From contig JAQBHI010000049.1 of the NCBI GenBank assembly GCA_032127875.1, positions 41,979 through 105,978 of the forward strand: a stretch of 64,000 nt of DNA, read 5' to 3'. The notes under the pieces were generated by a model. That model searched no databases. It saw only the letters and a program-made list of their open reading frames with translations, and had not been told where the DNA came from. This document shows, piece by piece, positions 1 through 7,367 of this stretch; the stretch's first letter is position 1, and the number at the start of each line of letters is the position of its first letter. Both the position numbers and the translations under genes were made by a program. This stretch comes from CADEEV01 sp032127875. GTDB taxonomy: Bacteria; Acidobacteriota; Vicinamibacteria; Fen-336.

Positions 1-272
1 GTCTTGCGGGTGAGCGCATCGAGCCCCGAGAACGTGCAGTCCTGGAAGAACGTCCAGAACACGACCCCCACGAGAACGTAGATCTCGAAGCCCCGACCGC
101 CGATACCCAGGATCTTGCGGAAGACGGTGAGGTAAATCCCCAGCATCACCAGCGGGCTCAACAGGCCCCAGGCATAGCCCAGGGCCGAGTCGTTGTATTT
201 GAGGCGGAAATCGCTGACCGCCACCTCGCGCACGATGTCGAGAAGGCGCGCGCGATCACGCCAGGGATGCAT
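1..272 (-). CDS. ABC-2 type polysaccharide export permease (N-terminal part; gene runs off the window)
   Basis: The 90 visible N-terminal residues begin MHPWRDRARLLDIV and contain the motif FRLKYNDSALGYAWGLLSPL followed by a first hydrophobic segment. This is the hallmark N-terminus of Wzm/TagG-like permeases that export lipid-linked polysaccharide across the inner membrane with a separate ATPase. ATG is at 272 and overlaps the 3' end of the upstream glycosyltransferase by 17 bases, so the two are probably translationally coupled. The ATPase should lie beyond the window edge. The assignment rests on the short N-terminal motif only. Confidence 0.75.
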   Translation of the reverse strand, partial: MHPWRDRARLLDIVREVAVSDFRLKYNDSALGYAWGLLSPLVMLGIYLTVFRKILGIGGRGFEIYVLVGVVFWTFFQDCTFSGLDALTRK

Positions 273-1428
273 ACAGGGACTCCATCGCGCGGGCGTACTG
301 AGCGCGCGTGTATCGTACCGCCACGCGGCTGCGTCCGGCCGCTGCCAGCCGATCTCGTAACTCCCGGTCGCCGAGCAAACGCACGACCGCCTTCGCCAGC
401 GAGGCCGGGTCGCCGGTCCGGAAATGAAGGCCGCTGCGCCCGTCTTCCACGATCTCGGCAGGCCCCCCGGAGTCCGACACGGCCACGGCGACGCCCGCAG
501 CCATGGCTTCGACGACGACGAGTCCAAACGGCTCCCGGAGCGAGGGGCAGACCACCACGTCGCAGGCGGCCATCACCGCGGCGATGTCCGGAACGAAGCC
601 GGTGACGTGCACGCTCGCCTCGAGGCCGAGCTTCTGCCGCAGCCTCAGGACGCCGTCCCTGACCCGGCTCACGTGGGGCAGCACGCCGGCATTCAGAGCC
701 CCTCCAACGATCGCGAAGGCCACCTCGGGGAGGCTCGTCTGGATCTCGCGCGCTGCCAGGAGGAAGGTTGCGTGGCCCTTCATCGCGTCGAAGCGGGCGA
801 ACATCGCGACGAGCGGCACGGCCTCGGGGATGCCCAGGCGGAGCCGCACCGCGCGCGACCCCTCGCTGGGAGCGGCGGGATCGATCCCGACCGGGACCAC
901 CTGCGTGCGGGCGGTCAGCTCCGGTGCAAACGCCGCGATTTCGGCGCGCTGCGCCTCCGAGAAGGCAAGCACCCGGGCCACAAGGCGGCGTGCCGCCATC
1001 CGCCACACAAAGCGTCGCGGCGCCTCGCCAAGATAGTTCACCTGGTAGACGAGCCTCGCTCCCGCGCGAGCAGCAGGAACGGCGAGCAGCAGCCCGAGCG
1101 GATCGGACACATGCAAGAGATGGACGCCTCGCTCCAGCACCAGCTTCCGGAGCCGAAGAGCGACCCGCGCGTGGCGAAGCCACACCCAGGGGGCCGCCAG
1201 GTGCCAAAGCGAGCGAGCCGAAAACCGGATCACGAGGGACTCGACGCCGGCCTCGCGCAAGCTGGCCACGAGCGGGCCATCGCTCGCGAGCACCACGAGA
1301 GGTCGAAACCGCGAGGTGTCGAGGCCGGCGAGCAGATGCAGCAGGGCGTTCTCGGCCCCGCCCAGTTCCGCGTACAGGTTCAGGTAGAGCACCGACATTG
1401 TTTCGCGGGGGCTCGCGCTCTCGTTCAT
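256..1428 (-). CDS. Glycosyltransferase family 4 (GT-B fold)
   Basis: Retaining GT-B glycosyltransferase of about 390 residues. The N-terminal domain opens with VLYLNLYAELGGAE, the acceptor-side glycine-rich loop of GT4 enzymes. The C-terminal domain carries the sugar-nucleotide signature (CPSLREPFGLVVVEAMAAGV, with the EX7E glutamates) and ends with GRS..RYTRAQYARAMESLYA. It probably transfers a sugar to a lipid-linked or cell-surface glycan in the cytoplasm. The ATG at 1428 is preferred because it leaves a 31-base gap after the PPTase gene; a further in-frame start at 1509 would overlap that gene, and ATG 1398 is an alternative. It lies between a PPTase and an export permease. Substrate cannot be deduced. 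Confidence 0.85.
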   Translation of the reverse strand: MNESASPRETMSVLYLNLYAELGGAENALLHLLAGLDTSRFRPLVVLASDGPLVASLREAGVESLVIRFSARSLWHLAAPWVWLRHARVALRLRKLVLERGVHLLHVSDPLGLLLAVPAARAGARLVYQVNYLGEAPRRFVWRMAARRLVARVLAFSEAQRAEIAAFAPELTARTQVVPVGIDPAAPSEGSRAVRLRLGIPEAVPLVAMFARFDAMKGHATFLLAAREIQTSLPEVAFAIVGGALNAGVLPHVSRVRDGVLRLRQKLGLEASVHVTGFVPDIAAVMAACDVVVCPSLREPFGLVVVEAMAAGVAVAVSDSGGPAEIVEDGRSGLHFRTGDPASLAKAVVRLLGDRELRDRLAAAGRSRVAVRYTRAQYARAMESLYASLA

Positions 1429-1459
1429 CGGAGCATGCAGTCCGGGCACCCGCCCGAGT

Positions 1460-2158
1460 CTATACAGCCTCGGACGAGGCTGGCCACACCCGGCGGACGA
1501 TACGCTCACGGTGGCCGGTCACCGCGACCGCGGCCACATAGCCTGGGCCGACAGGCAGGTCCGCTACTGCCAGACTCGTGATGCGCCGAAAGCCAGGGGG
1601 CCAGTCTTCGATCCCGACCTCGATCTTGTCCAGCCCATGCCCGATCCCCACGCCCAGCGCCTTCAGGCAGGCTTCCTTGCGGACCCAGCAGCGAAAGAAG
1701 GCTGTGGCCCGAGCTGTTTCTGGAAGGGCACGAAGCGCTTCCGCCTCTTTCGTGGCGAAGAAACGGTTGGCGATCGCCGTACTGTCACGGCCTGCGCAGA
1801 CCCTCTCGATGTCCACTCCCGGCTCGTCGCGGCAGGTGAATGCGAGCAGGGCCCGGTCACCCGAGTGAGAGACGTTGAAGCAAAGCTCGCCGGCGCCAGT
1901 CCTGTCCAGGACCGGCTTCCCGTGCGGCCCCTGCGCAAACAAAATGGACTGAGCCGAGGCTCCGAGGTAGCGGGCGAGAAGCGCGCGGAGCGCGCCGCGC
2001 ACGACCACGAAGCGTCGGCGCGGTTCGTCGGACCGAAACGCCGCGGCTCGTTCCAGCTCGTCAACCGAGAGGCGAGCCGCGGCAGCTGCGGCGACATCGC
2101 CCAGGGCCACATCCCAGACGTGTACATCGCGTCCCTCGGGCCGGGCGAGGCCGCTCAC
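1460..2158 (-). CDS. 4'-phosphopantetheinyl transferase, Sfp/HetI type
   Basis: Transfers phosphopantetheine from CoA to the active serine of carrier-protein domains. Visible family motifs are FNVSHSGDRALLAF, the Mg-binding PGVDIERV, and FFRCWVRKEACLKALG (WxxKEA), in the usual order in a protein of about 232 residues, normal for Sfp-type enzymes. Start is GTG at 2158 and overlaps the TGA of the upstream adenylation-PCP-thioesterase gene (GTGA). The pairing is functionally sensible because that neighbour contains a carrier domain needing this modification. Confidence 0.92.
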   Translation of the reverse strand: MSGLARPEGRDVHVWDVALGDVAAAAAARLSVDELERAAAFRSDEPRRRFVVVRGALRALLARYLGASAQSILFAQGPHGKPVLDRTGAGELCFNVSHSGDRALLAFTCRDEPGVDIERVCAGRDSTAIANRFFATKEAEALRALPETARATAFFRCWVRKEACLKALGVGIGHGLDKIEVGIEDWPPGFRRITSLAVADLPVGPGYVAAVAVTGHRERIVRRVWPASSEAV

Positions 2159-4683
2159 GCGGAGGCTCCCAGGCCGGCGAGGAGAGCCTCGATCCGGGTG
2201 GCCACGGCGTCGACCGCTGGCTCCTGCAACAACTCCGCGTGGCCCGCGCCGATTCGTTCGACGCGGACGCCGCCTCGCGTCAGCCGGCGCAGCGCGTGCT
2301 CGGCCTCCTCAGCTGCCTCCGGTGGACCCTGGCCTGCAAGGAACAGCGCGAGACGAGCTTCGACGGGGCGGGGCCGGTAGCGGCGCAGCGCGCGCCGATT
2401 CGCTTGCATCAGGGGCGCTTCCACTGGCGAAATGGGCGGCCCTGGCTCGTTGCGGTGCAGCCGATTCGCGAGCGCGCTGAGAGCGACCCTGAGACGATCC
2501 TGCGGCCGGCGCCGGGCACCCAGGGGCAGCGGCGGTGGATCGAGCAGGACCAACAGGCTCACCTCCTGTCCGCCATGTTCGAGTTGGCGCGCCATCTCCA
2601 GAGCTACGGCGGACCCCATGCAGAATCCCCCCAGCAGATACGGCCCCAGTGGCTGGCGTCGCTGCAGGGCACGGACGTAGTGAGCGGCGAGACCTGGCAC
2701 GTCGGTGAGGGGCGGCTCAGCGCCGTCGAAGCCAGGCGCCTGCAGGCCGAAGAATGGCCGGCCCTCGAGTCGGCTGGCCAGTTTGGAAAGAAACATCACG
2801 CCCCCGCCCAGCCCGTGGACGAAGAAGAGAGGCTGGCCTGCGCCACGCGCCCGCAGTGGCACGAGCGGGCCCCACGCAGCACCTTCGGTCGTGCCGACGT
2901 GTTCGGCGAGCGCCCCGGCGCTGGGCGCGTCGAAGAGCACGCTGACCGGGAGGCTCACGCCGAGACGTTCGTGGAGCCTCGCCATCAGCTGCGCCGCCGC
3001 AACCGAGTCTCCTCCGAGCTCGAAGAAGTCGTCCTCTGCCGAGACACGCTGTACGCCAAGTACGTTCGCGAGCTGCTCGGCTATCGCCCGCTCCAACACC
3101 GACGCGGTTGAAGACGCGGCCGACTCGGGGCCCGCTTGCACGGCAGGGCGAGCGTCGCTCGTCAAGCCCAGCATCGCCGCGAGTCCGTTGCGCGGCACTT
3201 TACCCGAGGCATTCCGCGGCAGCGCGTCCCGGAAGACGATTTTCGACGGCACCTTGACCGCCGCAAGACGTGCCGCGACGAAGGCCCGCAAGGTCGCCGC
3301 CACGACGGCAGCACTCGGACGCAAGACCACGACGGCAGCCAGATCCTCCCCGAGGCGAGGATGGGCCACTCCGAAGGCGGCGGCTTCGGCCACGTCGGGG
3401 TGCGCAAGCAGCGCCTCGTCGACCTCGCCTGGCGAGATCTTCTCTCCACCGCGATTCACCTGCTCCTTGAGCCGGCCAGTGATCCAGAGGTCGCCATCGG
3501 CATCGAGCCGCCCAAGGTCCCCCGTCCGGAGCCAGTGCCCGAAAAAGGCTCCGCTCGTAGCTTCTGGATCCCCGTCGTAGCCGGCCATCACGCCCGGCCC
3601 CTCGACCACGATCTCGCCGACCAAGCCCGTCGGCAAAGGCCGGCCGGAGGCGTCGACGATCGCTAGCGAGGGCCCGACGGATCGGCCTACGCTACCGGGC
3701 TTGCGGCCCGCGTGCTTTTCGGTCACTGCGGTGACGAGCCCGGCCTCGGTGAGGGCGTAAGCCTCCAGGACCGGCACGCCGAAAAGGGCCTCTACGCGTT
3801 CCTTTAGCGAGCTCGGCAGGGGGGCAGCTGCGGAGCGCACGAAACGCAGCGGCGCGCGATGGCGCAGCTCTTCGGGGTCGCCGGCACGATCCAGGATCGC
3901 CTGGTAAACGGCCGGTGAGGCGCCGAAATAGGTGGGCATCGCCTCTTGAAACCAGCGGCGGAAACGCTCGGCGGCGAAGCCCGGTGACACGAAGATGCTG
4001 CTTCCCGAAACGAGTGGGAACGCGAGAGTGTGGTAGAGAGCGGCCAGATGGAAGAGCGGCGAGACCGTGAAGCCCCTGTCGTCAGCCGTTAGCCCCCACA
4101 CGCGGCAGGCGTCCCTGCCGGCTCCGCAGAACTGAGCATGCGTGATCCGCACGCGCCGCGGCTCACCGGCCGTGCCGGACGTGCACAACACGAAGGCGGC
4201 GTCGGCCGGCGACGCGGCCGACACCGCGGCGAGACCACCTGGATCACCTCGCCCATGCAGGTCGAAGAGACCCGCAGGCCCGCTCGGGCGCGATTCGAGC
4301 TCGAGCACTTCAATCCCGAGCTCGCGCGCCGCCGCAGCCGCCGGCACGCTGCTGCGCTGGGGCACGGCGATGGCACGGGCGCCCAGGCCGCTCAAGACCT
4401 GGCGGGCTTCGTGAAGCGGCAGCCCGATGGGAAGGGGCGCCGCGATGGCCACAGCGGTGACCGACAGAAGGGCTGTGACGGTCGCTGCCTCGTCCGGAAG
4501 CGCCAGCGCAATCCGGTCTTCTCGACCAAAGCCCCGCCCAGCCAGCAGGCCGGACACCCTCTCGACGTGACCTGCCAGCTCGCCGTAGGTGAGAGGCGGT
4601 TGGCTCGGGGCCCTCAGGGCCTCGGCACGCGGCCGCTCGCGCGCGTGCTGCTCCAGAAGCCGAACGAGGGTGTTCCCGTACAT
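2155..4683 (-). CDS. AMP-dependent ligase - peptidyl/acyl carrier - thioesterase (single-module NRPS-like protein)
   Basis: An 842-residue three-domain enzyme. Residues 1-490 are an ANL adenylation domain with the P-loop-like LCTSGTAGEP (about 167-175) and the C-terminal catalytic lysine loop NASGKVPR. A carrier domain follows with ELGGDS, the attachment serine near residue 559. The C-terminal 230 residues are a type-I thioesterase/alpha-beta hydrolase with oxyanion FVHGLGGG, nucleophile elbow GGFCMGS and a late GAGHAELL histidine. The nucleophile is Cys (about residue 688) rather than Ser. There is no condensation domain, so it probably activates one acid or amino acid, holds it as a thioester and releases it by hydrolysis or transfer. 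It heads the operon with the Sfp-type PPTase. Substrate is not predictable by eye. Confidence 0.85.
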   Translation of the reverse strand: MYGNTLVRLLEQHARERPRAEALRAPSQPPLTYGELAGHVERVSGLLAGRGFGREDRIALALPDEAATVTALLSVTAVAIAAPLPIGLPLHEARQVLSGLGARAIAVPQRSSVPAAAAARELGIEVLELESRPSGPAGLFDLHGRGDPGGLAAVSAASPADAAFVLCTSGTAGEPRRVRITHAQFCGAGRDACRVWGLTADDRGFTVSPLFHLAALYHTLAFPLVSGSSIFVSPGFAAERFRRWFQEAMPTYFGASPAVYQAILDRAGDPEELRHRAPLRFVRSAAAPLPSSLKERVEALFGVPVLEAYALTEAGLVTAVTEKHAGRKPGSVGRSVGPSLAIVDASGRPLPTGLVGEIVVEGPGVMAGYDGDPEATSGAFFGHWLRTGDLGRLDADGDLWITGRLKEQVNRGGEKISPGEVDEALLAHPDVAEAAAFGVAHPRLGEDLAAVVVLRPSAAVVAATLRAFVAARLAAVKVPSKIVFRDALPRNASGKVPRNGLAAMLGLTSDARPAVQAGPESAASSTASVLERAIAEQLANVLGVQRVSAEDDFFELGGDSVAAAQLMARLHERLGVSLPVSVLFDAPSAGALAEHVGTTEGAAWGPLVPLRARGAGQPLFFVHGLGGGVMFLSKLASRLEGRPFFGLQAPGFDGAEPPLTDVPGLAAHYVRALQRRQPLGPYLLGGFCMGSAVALEMARQLEHGGQEVSLLVLLDPPPLPLGARRRPQDRLRVALSALANRLHRNEPGPPISPVEAPLMQANRRALRRYRPRPVEARLALFLAGQGPPEAAEEAEHALRRLTRGGVRVERIGAGHAELLQEPAVDAVATRIEALLAGLGASA

Positions 4684-4747
4684 CCGCGTTCAGTCTACGC
4701 GGGCGGCGAGCGGCGGTGCAACGACCGCGCGGCTGAGCTGCCGCTAC

Positions 4748-4753
4748 TAGAAT
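4748..4753 (+). promoter_or_regulatory. Putative -10 element (TAGAAT) of the GT2 gene
   Basis: TAGAAT ends 8 bases before the GTG start of the GT2 gene in a 78-base divergent gap. No convincing -35 is visible. Spacing predicts an essentially leaderless transcript, as for several other genes in this window. Confidence 0.4.
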
Positions 4754-4761
4754 GAGAGCGC

Positions 4762-6360
4762 GTGAGCCCGCTCCTTCGGCCCGAGCAACGACAGCATCTC
4801 GTCGCGCGCAGCTACCGCGTGCTCTCGGCTACGGTCGGTGGAGGGCCCGCACGGCGAATTGCCCGCCTGCACCCGGCCCTCGACGAGGAAGCGGCCTATC
4901 AAGGCTGGCGCCGGGCGCAGAGGCAGGTCGCAATCGACTCCCCCACCCCGGCCCCGCCTCAGAATAGACCCCTCATCAGCGTCGTCATGCCGATCTTCGA
5001 CGCGCCGGAGCGATTCCTGCGTGAGGCGATCGGGTCGCTGATCGAGCAGTCGTACCCGGAATGGGAGCTGTGTGCGGCCGACGGCGGCCCGGGCGGATCC
5101 GCTGGGAGCCGCGTCCTGCAGGAGTGGGCCCGGGTGGATCGTCGCGTCCGCGTCGTCGCGGTCGGCGAGAACCGCGGCATCGCCGGCAACTCGAACGCGG
5201 CCCTTCGAATGGCACGCGGCGAGTTCGTCGCCCTGCTGGATCAGGACGACCTGCTGGAGCCCGACGCACTTCTGGCCCTGGTCGCGAGGCTCGACGAGGA
5301 ACCGGGGCTCGACCTCCTCTACTCCGACACGGACAACGTGACGCCCTGGGGCGACCTCTACGCTCCCTTCTTCAAGCCAGACTGGTCCCCGGAACTACTC
5401 CTCTCCGCAAACTATCTCGCGCACCTGACTCTCGTGCGGCGCTCCGCGCTCGAGGCTGTCGGCAGCTTCGACCAGAGCCTGGACGGCGCTCAGGACTGGG
5501 ACCTGCTGCTGCGCGTCACCAAGAAGACCTCTCGGATTGCCCACGTGCCTCGGATCCTCTACCACTGGCGGTCGCTCCCGACCTCGTGCGCCTCGAGCCT
5601 GGATGCCAAACCCTATGCCCGCGAGGCGCAGCGGCGGGCGGTACAGGCTCACCTGGCAAGGGGCGGTCTCGCCGCCAGCGTGGAAGTCGCCGCGACCGGC
5701 CGGGTGCGGGTCGAACTACAGATGAAGGAACTGCCGAGCGTCACGCTCGTCCTGGCCAAGGGCGTCGCGCGCGCCCACGCCATGAGCTTCGCGGCCAGCG
5801 GCTTTCGCGGCCTCGACGTCGCCGAGCACGCGCGAGACGCGCGGGGCGAAGTGCTGGTGATCTGGGATCCCGGTTTCGAGCCCGACGACGAGGCCTGGGC
5901 CCGTGACCTCGCTGCCTGGGCGCTCGACCCCGAGATTGGCGCCGCAGGGGGGCTGGCGGTGGACAAGGACGGCCGCGTGGATTCCATCGGCTACGTGGCG
6001 AACGAGGGTATCGCCACGCCCGTTTTCGCCGGTGCTCAGGCCGATGCATGGACGCCCCTGGGTAGAGCGGACTGGTACCGCAACCTGCTGGCGCCGTCGC
6101 CGCGCGCGTTTGCCACACGGCGGGAGATCTGCGAGCGCCTGGGCAGCCTGGAGGCATCACCGCAAGGGATCCTGGACTATGGAGTGAGATTGCGACGCGC
6201 CGGGCTGCGCACCATGGTCGTGCCGACGGCCCGGCTGGTTCGCTGTGGGCCGGCGAGCGCGTTGCCTGCGGTGCGCGGGGACTCCCTCGCGGGAACCGAC
6301 CCTTGCTTCAACCCCAACCTCGCGCCGTCGTCGACGCTGCCTCGCCCTCGCGAAGACTAG
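4762..6360 (+). CDS. Glycosyltransferase family 2 with extra C-terminal GT-A-like half
   Basis: A 532-residue protein. After about 70 N-terminal residues, the GT-A domain begins with ISVVMPIFDAPERFLREAIGSL, followed by NRGIAGNSNAAL, the DxD-type LLDQDD metal motif and DWDLLLRV. This is the architecture of O-antigen/rhamnan-type GT2 enzymes. The second half (from about residue 325) resembles a second GT-A core but no clear DxD is visible, so it may be structural. The start is GTG at 4762, chosen because the GT2 core needs this frame. Its TAG stop shares the palindrome CTAG with the convergent stop of the FAD-subunit gene. Confidence 0.85.
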   Translation: MSPLLRPEQRQHLVARSYRVLSATVGGGPARRIARLHPALDEEAAYQGWRRAQRQVAIDSPTPAPPQNRPLISVVMPIFDAPERFLREAIGSLIEQSYPEWELCAADGGPGGSAGSRVLQEWARVDRRVRVVAVGENRGIAGNSNAALRMARGEFVALLDQDDLLEPDALLALVARLDEEPGLDLLYSDTDNVTPWGDLYAPFFKPDWSPELLLSANYLAHLTLVRRSALEAVGSFDQSLDGAQDWDLLLRVTKKTSRIAHVPRILYHWRSLPTSCASSLDAKPYAREAQRRAVQAHLARGGLAASVEVAATGRVRVELQMKELPSVTLVLAKGVARAHAMSFAASGFRGLDVAEHARDARGEVLVIWDPGFEPDDEAWARDLAAWALDPEIGAAGGLAVDKDGRVDSIGYVANEGIATPVFAGAQADAWTPLGRADWYRNLLAPSPRAFATRREICERLGSLEASPQGILDYGVRLRRAGLRTMVVPTARLVRCGPASALPAVRGDSLAGTDPCFNPNLAPSSTLPRPRED

Positions 6361-7367
6361 GCAATCACCGGCGGCAGGTCGCCGATCGGCAGTCCCGCCA
6401 ACTCGCGCAGCGCGCGCGCCACCTCGATGCGGACCATGCGCTTGCGCCAGGCGTACACGAGGTCCGCGTTGTCGAGGGGCTTCGCTGGCTTGTAGGCAAT
6501 GCCGGCAGCCATCTCGATCGCTTCGGCGTCGAGAATGCGGCCTTGCAGGAAGCTCTCGGCCCCCGTCGCCTCGACGGGATGGGTGTGCACAGCGCCGAGA
6601 ACGATGCGCGATTCTTCCACGACGCTGCCCGGCCCCAGCCTGACTGCGGCGGCGACACCGACGATCGGGAAATCGATCGAGCCGCGACGCCGGAGCTTGC
6701 GATAGGTCGCCTTCCAGCCGGCGCAGTCCGGCACGTGAATCTGCGTCAGGATTTCCTCGGGTCGCTTGGTGAGGTAGTGGATGCCGTCCGGGCCGTAGAG
6801 CGCGCTCACGGGAATGCGGCGCTCGCCGCTGGTACCGACCAGAGTCACTTCGGCGCCGAGCGTGATCATCACCGGCGCCGTGTCGGAGGACGAAAGCGCC
6901 CAGCAGATCGACGAGCCCGGGGCAACCAGGCAGATGTCGCCATCCTTCTTCATGCAATAGCCGATCGAGGCGCGCCAGAACTCAGACTGGTTGTAGTAGT
7001 TGCAGCGCGTGTCGACGCACAGGTTGCCGCCGATGGTGCCGGCGTTGCGCAGCGGCGGCGAAGAAACCAGGCCTGCCGAGCGTGCGATCGACGGCCAGCG
7101 GCTTCGGATCGCCGGATGCTCCGCGACGGCCGTGAGCGTCGCCAGCGCCCCCAGCTGGAGGCCGCCGTTGGCGTGGATCGCGCCCGCGCCCTCGAGTTTG
7201 CGAACACTGACGAGAAGCTTTGGCGTGAACTGCTTCCGCTTCATGTTCGGGTAGAGATCGGTGCCGCCCGCAACGACCATCGCATCGGGACCGTGGTCGG
7301 CCAGGATCTGCGCTGCCTCGCGCGCCGTCTTCGGGGCGACGAAGCGAAACGCCGGCAGTCTCATCAT
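6357..7367 (-). CDS. hcrB: 4-hydroxybenzoyl-CoA reductase-like FAD/[4Fe-4S] subunit (HcrB type)
   Basis: FAD-binding subunit of a xanthine-oxidase-family enzyme, 336 residues. VAGGTDLYPNMKRKQ and RNAGTIGGNLC are the two FAD-contact motifs. An insertion in the second half of the FAD domain places cysteines at 122, 138, 146 and 155 (TRC, GYC, DIC, SIC). That four-Cys insertion is the distinguishing feature of the beta subunit of 4-hydroxybenzoyl-CoA reductase, where it binds an additional [4Fe-4S] cluster feeding electrons toward the flavin; ordinary CoxM/XdhB subunits lack it. ATG at 7367 overlaps the TGA of the molybdenum subunit (ATGA). Function would be reductive dehydroxylation of 4-hydroxybenzoyl-CoA or a related aryl-CoA. 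Confidence 0.82.
   Translation of the reverse strand: MMRLPAFRFVAPKTAREAAQILADHGPDAMVVAGGTDLYPNMKRKQFTPKLLVSVRKLEGAGAIHANGGLQLGALATLTAVAEHPAIRSRWPSIARSAGLVSSPPLRNAGTIGGNLCVDTRCNYYNQSEFWRASIGYCMKKDGDICLVAPGSSICWALSSSDTAPVMITLGAEVTLVGTSGERRIPVSALYGPDGIHYLTKRPEEILTQIHVPDCAGWKATYRKLRRRGSIDFPIVGVAAAVRLGPGSVVEESRIVLGAVHTHPVEATGAESFLQGRILDAEAIEMAAGIAYKPAKPLDNADLVYAWRKRMVRIEVARALRELAGLPIGDLPPVIA

Noticed and set aside
4752..4967. Alternative ATG frame before the GT2 gene
   Set aside because: It overlaps the conserved GT2 N-terminus in another frame and has no protein-like features.
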